From the NCBI GenBank assembly GCA_964446745.1, contig CAYURR010000043.1, positions 1-17,433 of the forward strand: DNA of 17,433 nucleotides, given 5' to 3'. Position numbers and translations under genes: made by a program. The notes under the pieces were generated by a model that was given only the letters and a program-made list of their open reading frames with translations, ran no database searches and was not told the DNA's origin. Position 1 is the stretch's first letter; every line of letters begins with the position of its first letter. Shown here piece after piece: positions 1 to 9,154 of the stretch. Source of the DNA: CAYURR01 sp964446745. Its GTDB lineage: Bacteria; Bacillota; Clostridia; Lachnospirales; WQUN01.

Positions 1-1
1 C

Positions 2-1030
2 GAGAGACACCGGCTCGAGAAGGTCATGCGTGAAAAGAAGCAGCAGTCCGAAGCGGCAGGCAAAAAGCCGAAGGGCAAATCAAGCAGCGAACTGAAGGCG
101 AGGGAATTTACAAGCGCACGCAAATCCTTCGGTGGCAAGCAGCAGGGCCTCGCAAAGGCCGCAAAGGTTGTCGAGGGCCGATTGGACCGCATGGAAGTGA
201 AGGAAAAGCCGCGACAGGAAATAAAGATCAAGATCGACTTCTCACTCACGGATCCGCCACAAGGTAAGCAGGTGCTGTCGGGCAAGGATGTCAATTTCGG
301 CTACGGTTCAAACATCATCTTCGACAATGCTGAGTTTGCGATACAAAATCATACAAAGACCGCATTGATCGGCGAAAACGGTGCGGGTAAGACTACACTG
401 TTGAACTTAATTGCAAGCGGACACAGTAGCATCACCTCCGCACCGAAACTAAAGCTCGGGTACCTGCATCAGGGCTTTGAGGAGCTCGATTTGCAACAGA
501 CGGTGCTGCAAAATGCGATGCGTGACAGCGTACAGAGGGAGGCGACGGTGCGTAGCGTGCTCGCGCGGCTATTATTTCGAGGGGATGATGTATATAAAAA
601 GGCCGAGGTTTTAAGCGGCGGGGAGCGCATGAAGCTCTCGCTCGCGAAGCTCGTGTTATCGACCGCGAACATGCTGCTATTGGATGAACCAACGAATTTT
701 CTGGATATGGCATCGATCGAGGCGATACAGGACATCCTGTGCGAATATGAGGGCGTAGTCCTATTGGTTTCACACGATCGCGCATTTGTAAATAATGTCA
801 CGAACAGGTTATTGGTTGTAGAAAATAAAAAGCTCCGCGCGTTTGATGGGAGCTTGGAAGAATACGATGTGCGCCTTCAGCGGGAGCGAGAGACGTCAGC
901 AAAACCCGATAAACTCGTGCTCGAACTCAGGCTGAGCCGTATAGTCGCCGAGATGTCCGCCAAAAACGCGGATAGGGAGGCACTCGACGCAGAATACAAG
1001 GAGGTGCTCGTAGCGTTGAAGGAGCTATAA
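2..1030 (+). CDS. ABC-F family ATP-binding protein (5'-truncated by window edge)
   Basis: The reading frame is open from base 2, so the true start lies outside the window; the ATG at 26 is internal. The visible part holds the charged linker between the two ABC domains (to about base 240), then a complete second ABC domain. This has Walker A GENGAGKT (371-394), signature LSGGE (611-625), Walker B LLLDEP (674-691) and the switch motif SHDR (770-781). A short charged C-terminal helix follows. There are no membrane segments, which is typical of ABC-F proteins; these bind the ribosome E site and either dislodge antibiotics (Vga/Lsa/Msr types) or rescue stalled ribosomes (EttA/Uup types). The LDEPTN-F-LD stretch and the long basic linker are ABC-F hallmarks. 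Which subgroup it belongs to cannot be settled without the first half. Its stop codon overlaps the end of jetD on the other strand by 6 bases and no terminator is visible. Confidence 0.9.
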   Translation, partial: ERHRLEKVMREKKQQSEAAGKKPKGKSSSELKAREFTSARKSFGGKQQGLAKAAKVVEGRLDRMEVKEKPRQEIKIKIDFSLTDPPQGKQVLSGKDVNFGYGSNIIFDNAEFAIQNHTKTALIGENGAGKTTLLNLIASGHSSITSAPKLKLGYLHQGFEELDLQQTVLQNAMRDSVQREATVRSVLARLLFRGDDVYKKAEVLSGGERMKLSLAKLVLSTANMLLLDEPTNFLDMASIEAIQDILCEYEGVVLLVSHDRAFVNNVTNRLLVVENKKLRAFDGSLEEYDVRLQRERETSAKPDKLVLELRLSRIVAEMSAKNADREALDAEYKEVLVALKEL

Positions 1031-2347
1031 CCTTTCTTGAATATCACTGATATAGCTGTCCATGATCGTCTCTTGATAACCGGCGCGTTTGTGTTCGTTT
1101 ATGTGCGCAGCGAGGTCCTTAAGACACGGATCGGTGAGTTTTTTCAGCTTGCTCAGCCGACTCTCGGGGATTGCTTCGTTTGACAGTGCAGCTAAATAAT
1201 CTGCCTCGGTATATCGCCAGAAGCCGAGGGCATCACCGTAACGCTGCTTGAGCCTATCGGCGATCGATAGCCCCTCGGGATCAAAATCACCAGCGTACAG
1301 CAGCTTTAGGCCGACGGATACGAGTTTGTCTAATAATATCAGCGTAGCCAAGCGTGGCTGTCCGTTTCCGCAGACCAGCGCGGGATGCAGATCTGCGTAT
1401 CGTGCCGCATCCAACAGTGAGCTGAAGACCGTAGGGTTTTCAACGATATAAACGGTATGTATACGCAGATCGTAGGCAGTCAGTGTGGATAAGCCACTGA
1501 TGTTCATCAGTGATGCGTGGAGCGGCTGGGAGGCCGCGTTAAAGCCCTGCCAGCCCGCATCGACCTTGCCGTCCTCGCCGATGGCGGTGATACCGTAGCA
1601 GACGGTAAAGTTAGAGATATCGTCTCTGACTATGCCCGCCTTATATAACAGCTCGGCCTTTTCGAATGCGTTTGTGGGTGTCGGCGTACTGAAGAAAAAG
1701 CAGAGCCCCTCTGTAAAAAGACTATCGGCCTCGGATTTGTCGTCTAAATAATGGGGGTTGCCGGTAACACGCGCCGCGAAAACGGCTAAACGCTTGATAC
1801 TCGTATCTGTCACGGTCGCATGAAGGGCCCTGATCACATGCAAAAGTTGTGTTCGTGTCTCATAGGCATCCCGTTTATACTTTTCCATGATGGTATCGTA
1901 CGGCTTTATCCGAGTGTCTAAAACATGTGAAAGCCATGACCGGCCCTCGGGCCATTCAATTTCATCCAAAAGCTCTTCAAAAAACAACTGCCTGTTCCGC
2001 TCGCGGAGGCCATGCAGTTGTTTTTTTGTTTGAATATCACCACCAAAGTACGCGCAGACGATGTCGTAGAGTGCAATGCCCTCAAATCGTGTGCCGAGCA
2101 AAGCCCTTTCGATCTCTGCCACGGGTATGGAGGCTTGTTTATTTGAGGAAAAATCTTTGCGCAGAAAGCCTTTCAGCGCATCCTTCTCATTCGGCTTTAG
2201 GTCTTTCAAAACTATGTTGCCGCCCATATGCCCGAGGGAGGCGTATTTGTCGCGGATGCCCTCAAACAGCCGAGCAAAGCCATTGCTGTGCTTAAAATAC
2301 GCTAAGCAGTCACGAATATCTTGGCTCTCGCGGATATCTCTGCTCAT
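1025..2347 (-). CDS. jetD: Wadjet type II nuclease subunit JetD (TIGR02679-like, Toprim fold)
   Basis: This 440-residue protein is the predicted DNA-cleaving subunit (MksG equivalent) of the Wadjet complex. The N-terminal half has the look of DUF3323, with a GHMGGN segment near residues 39-44. The C-terminal half carries the DUF2399/Toprim signature: acidic residue in VENP (E303), a CGNGQP loop (326-331), and GDFDPEG (353-359) with D354 and D356 as the likely metal ligands. A QE pair follows near the C-terminus (425-426). All expected catalytic acids are present, so it should be active. The ATG overlaps the jetC stop as ATGA, and a GGGGG ribosome binding site lies 9 nt upstream of it. It is last in the operon and its stop codon lies inside the end of the convergent ABC-F gene. 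Family assignment rests on motif recognition together with the neighbouring genes. Confidence 0.88.
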   Translation of the reverse strand: MSRDIRESQDIRDCLAYFKHSNGFARLFEGIRDKYASLGHMGGNIVLKDLKPNEKDALKGFLRKDFSSNKQASIPVAEIERALLGTRFEGIALYDIVCAYFGGDIQTKKQLHGLRERNRQLFFEELLDEIEWPEGRSWLSHVLDTRIKPYDTIMEKYKRDAYETRTQLLHVIRALHATVTDTSIKRLAVFAARVTGNPHYLDDKSEADSLFTEGLCFFFSTPTPTNAFEKAELLYKAGIVRDDISNFTVCYGITAIGEDGKVDAGWQGFNAASQPLHASLMNISGLSTLTAYDLRIHTVYIVENPTVFSSLLDAARYADLHPALVCGNGQPRLATLILLDKLVSVGLKLLYAGDFDPEGLSIADRLKQRYGDALGFWRYTEADYLAALSNEAIPESRLSKLKKLTDPCLKDLAAHINEHKRAGYQETIMDSYISDIQERL

Positions 2348-5300
2348 ACGGCTACCCCCTTGTCAACGACCGCCTTTACCGAGCCGTTCCATATATAGCG
2401 GATCAGTGTGACATATTTTACATTGTTGGGCCTGTATAGCTGGTAAATAGACAGGCATGGGACAGTATCGTAATCTCCCCATAATACCTGTGAATTGATG
2501 ATGAAATTGAAGTCGAACTCGACCATCAAACGGAACATGTCGCGTACGTTGCGATCATCGACACCCGCAAACGCCTCGTCCAGCGACAACAGATGCGGCG
2601 CGTCCGGTCTGGCAGAGCGATATTTTGCGGCCACCGCCGAAAACAGAGGCACATACATCGCCATGGCCTTTTCGCCGCCGCTGAAACGGAAGAATGCCTT
2701 GTTCGTAAGCTCCTTCTTGACCTCACCGGTCTTTTGGTAATAGAGCTTAAACTCAAACCATTTCCGGTAATCAAGGATATCCTTCATGATTGCGTGGAAG
2801 GTCTTCACGTCGGCATAATCCTCCATGCGCTTGCGTGCGGCCGCGATTTTAGATCTAAAATGAGTTGACAGCCGCTCGATATCACTCTCCTTCATCAGAA
2901 CGGCGTCCTTCTTTAACAGCTCGACGAGCTCGTTGGTGTTCATCTGATCCTCGGTCTCTGCCTTATTACGCTTCCACTCCAGGCTCAGCGACAGCCCGCC
3001 CGAGGTATCCATGCCGTTCATCAACTCGTTCATCCGCTCGACCCACTGCTCGCTGCTGTAGATGCGGTCGCGTATTTTCTTGCCGATATTATCGGCCAAT
3101 ATTTCCTCAAACAGCTTCTTTTCACTCTCGTTGAATAACAGCACATTCTCCTGTATCCATTTGTTCAGTTCCTTTATGAGCACGGGGAATCGTACCTGCT
3201 TGCCATTCAGTTTACATAGTATGTCGATGCGCCGAAGTTTTATGTCCTTGATCACAGGGTTATCGCTAAAGACCTCACTCAGCACTACGTTGTACTCTGC
3301 GAGCCTGCCCGTGTTTTGGAAGTATTGCTCTTGTACGCCCTTTTGCAGGCTCAGGCTGTCCGTATATCCCTTTTGCAGACACACACACAAACGCCTAAGC
3401 CCCGTTTCCTCGGTGATGTCGATATCCTCGGAGCTCTTGAGCTCCACCAAGTCCAGCATGTATTCGTCTGCCAAGGCCTCTTTGATCGCTTGATATTTGA
3501 TGCGCTGCTCATCCCGGGCTCGCTTCAAGGAAGCAATCACATTTTGCTTTAAGTCTATATCCTTCTTGAGCAGATTGGATTTACTGTACATCTCTTGTAT
3601 TAATACAGGCAGTTCCTTGATGCGACGTGTACATAAATCAATTTGCTCCTTGACCATCTCGTAATTGCTGAGCTTTAAACGTTCGGTCAATAATGCGATA
3701 CGATCAGACAGGGTCTCTATCTGCTTGTCGAGCCGGTTCAGATCATAGCGCAACGCGTCCATGTCCTCCTCAATGCTCTCTGCTTGATCCTTCATGGTTG
3801 TTATTACATCATAAACGGATAACAGCTTGTTGTGGCAGTTTTCGAGCTCGTGCAGCAGTTCCTTGTAAGCGCGGATATCCTTTAAAGCGTCTTGAAAGCT
3901 CTGCAAGTCCACCGGCAATTCTATAGTCTCAGACAGCTCGTGTATTTGCTGCCTCATTTCGTCCAAGCGTTCCAATGCGGAGCGCTTGTCCTCGGAGCGC
4001 TTGTCTACGATTTCGCGAATTTGCTGTAGGCGTGCCTCACAGTCCCTCAGTGTATCCGCAGCCGCCAAAACCCCGTTCGCGGACGGTATGGCCTCATACT
4101 CTTGATCCAGTGTTTGGATATCCAGCCGTAAATCCTCGATGACTCGCGAGACCGCAGCGAGGTTTTCGTTTATCGTTTCGAGCTCGGCATGCATACGTGC
4201 GAGGGTCTCTATACGGTTGCGCTCGCGTGCGGCCTCCCCAATGAAGCGTGAGGTATAGGTCTTGCTGAGGCTGCCCGTCACAATGCCGAGCTGAAAGCCA
4301 ATGGCCGGATCTATGACAGTGGAGCGGTCGGAGCTGTCATTGCCTTTTATACCGCAGCCTATTCCAATCGAACGCAGCGCGTGGCGCAAAACGCCCTCTA
4401 TCTCCTGTTCCTCGATAGAGAATTCCCCCTCTGGCGTGTCTAAACGCAGAACTGTAGACAGATCATCTGCCCCGGCTTCAGAGGGTGCGGTTTGGGATCG
4501 TGCAGGCATATCGCGGAATATATAGCGGTCACACAGACCCCTATCCATCGAGAGTACCGCTTGACTATAGGCGTCGGGCACGACCAACGCATCCAATATA
4601 CCCATTCGGTAAAGGGCTTCCTCGAAACGGTTGCGGTTGTCCTCATCCACGCTGTCATCAAAGCTCAATATTTTGTAAAACTCCGTATAGGGTATACCCA
4701 ACTCTCGCAGCCGCAGACGGTTCGCGACTACATCGGCGGGACGTTCGGGCTCGATGGCCTTCTTTGCCTCAAGCTCGGCAATCTCAGAGGCTTTCTGTGC
4801 ATGTTCGGCTTCGAGAGTTTTCTTGCGGACATCCTCGGCGGCCATGCGTTGATTTAGCTCAGACTTTACAGAAAAGTAGAACGCGGATGTCAGTTTCCCG
4901 GTATCAAGCTGTCTATCTGCAGCGTTAAAGTCCCCGATGATCTCACTGATGTCATCCAAGCGCTTCTTGTCCAATATCATCCGGGTATTGGAGCTGTTCC
5001 ATATATGCAGACGCTCGACCAGCTCGGCTTTGGCAAGTGTAAAAAGCTCCTCTGCCTGCTCGCAGAGTGAAATGGCGTCCTCTTTTTCACGCACGGATAT
5101 GTCATAGAGCCGCGTGGCCTCGTCGTGCCGCTTGGCTCGTTCGTCGCGTTCCCTCAACATTTCAAGCCCTTTGAGAATTTTGCTCTCATATGCAACGGCC
5201 TGATTCTTTACAAAGCTATAGTCATATGGCTTTGAAATATCACTAAACAGCTCGCGTGCGGCCATTTCGTGCTCAGTAAAGGCGATACCGTATGACAGCT

Positions 5301-6498
5301 CTCCCATCTCATGTGATAGTCCACGTGCCTTCGATATTAAATCCTCAGCCTCGGATTCCTTCTTGTTTATATCCTCGGTAACAATGCGATAACGGCGTTC
5401 CTTGTCATCTATTGCCGTCTGCTTGAATTTGCGGCTGCGGACATGGTCTTCGCGATCCTTTGCGGTCTTGTCGATCTCTTCCTTGGTGCGGATTTCGTCC
5501 GCGTGGTCACGTTCGAGCTCGGTTTTTTGCTCGGAAACCAACAGGAAGTCCTCGTTTAATCCATCATAATTATGTTGCATAACATCCAGTTCATCGTGCA
5601 TACGCTCATGCTCTTGTTCGGAGGTGTTTATGTCGGCATCTAACTGTTTAAGCTTACTGCCGTACTCCATGCAGGCGCTCGCCTTTTCGTACAAGACGGC
5701 CTTGTTGTAGCGATCGTAGACCTGCAAAATCCTGTCCGCGGCCTTTTGGCTTTCGACCAATGCGTCGATACGTGTCTTTATGTTGTCCATATTCTCGATG
5801 GCCTCGGACATCGGTCGCAAATCCTCATCGGATAGTGGGGGTAGGGATTCGCTTAATATCTCGTTGATGACGGTGGGCTTAAAATCCTTTGAGAGTTTGG
5901 GTGTACGCAGCTGTATCAATAGGTCGATCAGCTCACCGTATTCCTCGTTGGACTTGAAACCGAACAACAGCCTGTTCACGGCATCCATGTATTCGCTTTG
6001 CCGATCAAAGACCGTGCCGTTGTCCGAAAGGGCGGTTTTTAGTTCGGATTTGCTTAGTGAAACCTTGCCGATCTGGCGGTCGTTTCGGCATAGCCGTATG
6101 TCCTGACCGACGCGTTTATTATGGTCGATTACGAAATACCAGGCGTCCAGCGGTTTATTTTTGCGCGCGCGTAATCCCATACCCACCGTGGCGAATATCT
6201 CGGCGCGTTCGCGTTTGAATTCCATGTACAGATATCCGGTGCGGTCGTCTCGCTCGCCGTCCTCGTCGATCATGTAGTTCTCGAGGCGGCGCTCCCTGCT
6301 GCCAAACGGATCCAAACGCGCGGGGCTCTTGTTCGCGTCCAACAATAACGGGATAAAGCTCTGCATCGTCACGGATTTGCCGGAGCCGTTCGAACCGCGC
6401 AGCAGCATACGCCCGTTTTCGAAAAAAAGCTCCTCGTCGTCGTAATACCAAAAATCTATCAAGCCTATCCTGTGTATGACCCATTTACTGTTTTGCAT
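2344..6498 (-). CDS. jetC: Wadjet type II SMC-like ATPase subunit JetC (TIGR02680-like)
   Basis: This 1384-residue SMC-type ATPase (MksB equivalent) is predicted to form the DNA loop-extruding motor. The N-terminal head begins with W-IHRIGLIDFWYYDDEE and has Walker A GSNGSGKS at residues 35-42, followed by an LDPFGSRERR segment. Long heptad-like coiled-coil stretches run at about 235-600 and 780-1000. Between them is a folded middle region near 600-640 (LRELGIPYTEF, GILDALVVPD), typical of the TIGR02680 family. The C-terminal head has the ABC signature FSGGEKAMAMY (1272-1282), Walker B LLSLDEAFAGVD (about 1302-1313) and a D-loop. Both halves of the ATPase are intact. The ATG at 6498 has a perfect AGGAGG five bases upstream, located inside jetB, so the genes overlap by 14 nt. 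SbcC/RecN-like proteins were considered, but the N-terminal signature and the neighbours point to Wadjet type II. Confidence 0.93.
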   Translation of the reverse strand: MQNSKWVIHRIGLIDFWYYDDEELFFENGRMLLRGSNGSGKSVTMQSFIPLLLDANKSPARLDPFGSRERRLENYMIDEDGERDDRTGYLYMEFKRERAEIFATVGMGLRARKNKPLDAWYFVIDHNKRVGQDIRLCRNDRQIGKVSLSKSELKTALSDNGTVFDRQSEYMDAVNRLLFGFKSNEEYGELIDLLIQLRTPKLSKDFKPTVINEILSESLPPLSDEDLRPMSEAIENMDNIKTRIDALVESQKAADRILQVYDRYNKAVLYEKASACMEYGSKLKQLDADINTSEQEHERMHDELDVMQHNYDGLNEDFLLVSEQKTELERDHADEIRTKEEIDKTAKDREDHVRSRKFKQTAIDDKERRYRIVTEDINKKESEAEDLISKARGLSHEMGELSYGIAFTEHEMAARELFSDISKPYDYSFVKNQAVAYESKILKGLEMLRERDERAKRHDEATRLYDISVREKEDAISLCEQAEELFTLAKAELVERLHIWNSSNTRMILDKKRLDDISEIIGDFNAADRQLDTGKLTSAFYFSVKSELNQRMAAEDVRKKTLEAEHAQKASEIAELEAKKAIEPERPADVVANRLRLRELGIPYTEFYKILSFDDSVDEDNRNRFEEALYRMGILDALVVPDAYSQAVLSMDRGLCDRYIFRDMPARSQTAPSEAGADDLSTVLRLDTPEGEFSIEEQEIEGVLRHALRSIGIGCGIKGNDSSDRSTVIDPAIGFQLGIVTGSLSKTYTSRFIGEAARERNRIETLARMHAELETINENLAAVSRVIEDLRLDIQTLDQEYEAIPSANGVLAAADTLRDCEARLQQIREIVDKRSEDKRSALERLDEMRQQIHELSETIELPVDLQSFQDALKDIRAYKELLHELENCHNKLLSVYDVITTMKDQAESIEEDMDALRYDLNRLDKQIETLSDRIALLTERLKLSNYEMVKEQIDLCTRRIKELPVLIQEMYSKSNLLKKDIDLKQNVIASLKRARDEQRIKYQAIKEALADEYMLDLVELKSSEDIDITEETGLRRLCVCLQKGYTDSLSLQKGVQEQYFQNTGRLAEYNVVLSEVFSDNPVIKDIKLRRIDILCKLNGKQVRFPVLIKELNKWIQENVLLFNESEKKLFEEILADNIGKKIRDRIYSSEQWVERMNELMNGMDTSGGLSLSLEWKRNKAETEDQMNTNELVELLKKDAVLMKESDIERLSTHFRSKIAAARKRMEDYADVKTFHAIMKDILDYRKWFEFKLYYQKTGEVKKELTNKAFFRFSGGEKAMAMYVPLFSAVAAKYRSARPDAPHLLSLDEAFAGVDDRNVRDMFRLMVEFDFNFIINSQVLWGDYDTVPCLSIYQLYRPNNVKYVTLIRYIWNGSVKAVVDKGVAV

Positions 6499-7630
6499 CT
6501 GTGCCTCCTGATTGCTCGGGCGGATAAATCCCCGCTATCTTGCCGACGATAGGACGCAAGCGGATGTTCGTTTCATCGTAATTGCCGGTGCTTCGTTCCG
6601 CAAACCCGAGCTGTGTCATATATTCCAATACCTCCTCGGCCAATTCTTTGATATCGGCCTCGCGATAGGTTTTACTCCAATACCTCCCGTAAACATCCTT
6701 GCAACGCTTCATGTACTCGAGGAGAGCGCCGGCAGTTATGTCTAAGGTCTCATCCTGCGCAATAGCCAACAGCCCGGCACGAGTGTCCTCGCCTATAAAC
6801 CCGCAGAGTGTCAGCACAATATCGGATCGGTTGTTATTTTCAGGAAACGCGCGGCCCATATGCGCATCCTCACGCGCTACGAGGTACGCGCTGGATTTGT
6901 GGATATGCAGGTCGCAGTTAAACATCTCGGACATATCCTTTTCGAGGATGTTGCGATAGTTGCGCACATAAGAGAAATCCTCGTCGTCATCGCCCTGTCG
7001 GTACATGCCCAACGATAAAAGCAATTGCCTGTAGATGCGCTGGCGGCGAACCAAACCTCTGTCCTCTTCGACATCTATCCATTCGCTGCGTTCGAAATCG
7101 ACCGGGCTTTCGTATTCCATGATGTCCCGCGAGAAACGCACCACAAAGTATTTTGATATACCCGTTACCTCAAACAGCACCTCGGACTGTGCATCCCGCG
7201 CGAAGCTCTCCTCATCCCCATCGGTGGCCCTGATTAAATGGTTGTTCAGGCAATAACGTATGACCTTGATGAGGTTCTTGCGATAGCCGTATACCGTCCA
7301 GTCCAAACGCTCGGGTGTGTATTGCACCTGCACATACTCGGTGAGCTGCGAGAGGATAAATTGCTCCTCGTGGCTCTTGTCCTCTAAAAACATCAGTACT
7401 ATACAGAGGATGCCGTATTCGATCGGCGCGGTAAATTCCTGTATGCCCATAAACGCCTCGGCCTTGCCGGGCAGCTTCTCGAGCTTTATTAAATATGGGT
7501 TCACGATGAGTCTGTAGCCGAGCTTTTCAGTGAGAAACTTCCTGTGTGCTCCGACCTCGTCCTTTACGCGGTAATATTTTTCTTTGTCGAGCTCCTTGAT
7601 AATCCATCTGTTATTGATCAAATCCTTCAC
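6485..7630 (-). CDS. jetB: Wadjet type II KITE-like subunit JetB (TIGR02678/DUF2398-like)
   Basis: This is the predicted winged-helix (KITE/MksE-type) subunit that binds the JetA kleisin. It has 381 residues, mixed alpha/beta in character, with no membrane segments. An N-terminal part containing LGYRLIVNPYLIKLEK is followed by a conserved-looking helical segment rich in LCIVLMFLED, both consistent with DUF2398 (TIGR02678). The start was chosen as GTG at 7630 because AGGTG lies four bases upstream. A TTG at 7645, overlapping the jetA stop, would add five residues but has no ribosome binding site. With the GTG start, 7 nt separate it from jetA; downstream it overlaps jetC by 14 nt. The function comes mainly from its position between a DUF2397-type and a TIGR02680-type gene, because sequence signatures in this family are weak. 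Confidence 0.82.
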   Translation of the reverse strand: MKDLINNRWIIKELDKEKYYRVKDEVGAHRKFLTEKLGYRLIVNPYLIKLEKLPGKAEAFMGIQEFTAPIEYGILCIVLMFLEDKSHEEQFILSQLTEYVQVQYTPERLDWTVYGYRKNLIKVIRYCLNNHLIRATDGDEESFARDAQSEVLFEVTGISKYFVVRFSRDIMEYESPVDFERSEWIDVEEDRGLVRRQRIYRQLLLSLGMYRQGDDDEDFSYVRNYRNILEKDMSEMFNCDLHIHKSSAYLVAREDAHMGRAFPENNNRSDIVLTLCGFIGEDTRAGLLAIAQDETLDITAGALLEYMKRCKDVYGRYWSKTYREADIKELAEEVLEYMTQLGFAERSTGNYDETNIRLRPIVGKIAGIYPPEQSGGTDAKQ

Positions 7631-7637
7631 GCTGCAC

Positions 7638-9113
7638 CTACTCAAACAGAATTTTATAGCAAGGCATTATAAATACACCGTCGTTACACTCTAACTCGCA
7701 GCTTTGGTGTTTTGCGGATGCGTCGATACGATAGGAGCGGCCCGAGTCCGTCTTAGCGATTTCTGATCCCGCGTCGAGGCCGCGCGACAGCCACGATAGC
7801 AGCACATTTCGTTCATCAGCTGTGATGCGCGGCAGCCTTGAGAAATCCACCGCATTATTGACTATGTAGCTGTCTATCATGTCGCGATCCTGTTTCAATT
7901 GCTTGAATATAATATTGGCCATTTCTTTCTTTTGAGCACTATGATCGGGTACGCGGGCCTTGGTGACGGACTCCTTGAATGTACGGATGCGTGGTGTCAA
8001 TGGGAAATCAAACGCAGGCTCGTCATATACGCCGCTGTTGATGCTGTCCGTCTCCCGGCTCAGCTCACCCTTCAGATGTATGGGCTTATCGACCCCGAAC
8101 ACCAGTGCGGAGAGCCTGTGAGCTTGGTTTATGTCCTCACAGATAGAAAAAATCTCGCTGAGCTTGCGATATTCTTCCTTGCGGTTTGCGCCCGTGTTGA
8201 ACAGCTCCGTTATCTGAGAGGCATATCGAGTGATCCGGCGGATGATCCCGTTAGTAGCGTCAAATAGCTTGGCCGCCTCGTTCGCAATGCCGTCAGTGTC
8301 TACGAACCATCTCACGATACTCTCCCAACGTCCCGTAACCAAATCGCGGACATAAACCTCAGACAGGCTTATGTCCAGGCGCGGTATGCTCAGCTCGTGT
8401 GCGATGACCTTGCTTAATATAAGCTCCACATCCTCCGCACTCACACTGCGCAGCACGGCCTCGATAGCGGCGGTATTGCGCTGCAGGCTTTTGATAAAGG
8501 TTCTGAGGTATTCGACGAGCTTGTCCTTGAATACGAGAAATGTATGGGTCTTCATCATTTCCTCGGCGTGTACGCTGTTCAAATCGCGAATATAGTCCTG
8601 ATAATTCTGGTTAAGCCGGATGAAATCATTGTTGATGCCGTCCCACCATGCATAGACCTGCAGAATGTCCTCGTGCTTTACCGTGTGCAGTCGTGAAATC
8701 TCGTTGCGCAGCCGCTCGAGCAAGGACGGTTCCAGCGACGCACCCTCGATGAACATATTCTCAAGCCTAATAACCATGCGTTCGATTTCGACCGAGTATT
8801 CGGACAGCTGGTAGCGGAATTGCTTGTTCTTAAAATCCTCTACGGTATGCACCTTAGCGGCATCCTGATCGGCAATCAGATTACCCCAGTTTGTCAGCTG
8901 TGTTAGGTCGGATTTACATTGATCCATCGTGTAGTCCTCGAACAGATCGTGGCTCTTGAGCTCGTTGAATATATCCTCTTTATAGAGCCAGTAGCGGATT
9001 TTTTCGTACTGGATATAAAAAAAGCGGATAATAGCCCTGTATCTCAGGACATTATCCGCCGACAGATATATGGTTTCCTTAATCGGTTTGATAAGCTTCT
9101 CGTCAATACGCAT
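7638..9113 (-). CDS. jetA: Wadjet type II kleisin-like subunit JetA (TIGR02677/DUF2397-like)
   Basis: This 491-residue protein is the predicted kleisin (MksF equivalent) that bridges the JetC heads and carries JetB. The N-terminus reads YLSADNVLRYRAIIRFFYIQ, then YWLYKEDIF, then LTNWGNLIADQD (residues 73-84) and EDFKNKQFRYQLSE. This order is characteristic of DUF2397/TIGR02677, the first protein of the TIGR02677-02680 set. The rest is mostly helical with conserved acidic and basic patches. The start ATG at 9113 was chosen because GGGGG lies five bases upstream. An in-frame ATG at 9125 and TTG at 9137 are possible but lack a spaced ribosome binding site. It is first in the operon, about 35 nt downstream of the predicted transcription start. 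Wadjet type I JetA is a different family (DUF3375) and does not fit this sequence. Confidence 0.87.
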   Translation of the reverse strand: MRIDEKLIKPIKETIYLSADNVLRYRAIIRFFYIQYEKIRYWLYKEDIFNELKSHDLFEDYTMDQCKSDLTQLTNWGNLIADQDAAKVHTVEDFKNKQFRYQLSEYSVEIERMVIRLENMFIEGASLEPSLLERLRNEISRLHTVKHEDILQVYAWWDGINNDFIRLNQNYQDYIRDLNSVHAEEMMKTHTFLVFKDKLVEYLRTFIKSLQRNTAAIEAVLRSVSAEDVELILSKVIAHELSIPRLDISLSEVYVRDLVTGRWESIVRWFVDTDGIANEAAKLFDATNGIIRRITRYASQITELFNTGANRKEEYRKLSEIFSICEDINQAHRLSALVFGVDKPIHLKGELSRETDSINSGVYDEPAFDFPLTPRIRTFKESVTKARVPDHSAQKKEMANIIFKQLKQDRDMIDSYIVNNAVDFSRLPRITADERNVLLSWLSRGLDAGSEIAKTDSGRSYRIDASAKHQSCELECNDGVFIMPCYKILFE

Positions 9114-9154
9114 AACGACCCCCATGTATAAAGACAACTACTCTTATTATGGGC

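Noticed and set aside
432..785. 117-codon minus-strand open frame inside the ABC-F gene
   Set aside because: Antisense to the ATP-binding core with intact Walker and signature motifs; the translation is Arg/Pro/Ser-rich and looks like a shadow.
3062..3493. 143-codon + strand open frame inside jetC
   Set aside because: It lies wholly antisense to a strongly supported coding sequence, has no ribosome binding site and no recognisable motif; its composition reflects the complementary strand of jetC.
4485..4928. 147-codon + strand open frame opposite jetC
   Set aside because: Shadow of jetC with a Pro/Arg/His-rich, low-plausibility translation and no ribosome binding site.
2344..6498. JetC as an SbcC, RecN or general MukB-type protein
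   Set aside because: The N-terminal IGLIDFWYYDDE signature, the DPFGSRERR segment and the four-gene context fit TIGR02680 Wadjet; no SbcD or RecN partner is present.
1025..9113. Wadjet type I or type III assignment
   Set aside because: JetA and JetB show DUF2397/DUF2398-like sequences rather than DUF3375/DUF4194 (type I) or the type III JetA family, and JetD has the DUF2399-like ENP/GDFD arrangement next to a TIGR02680-type JetC.
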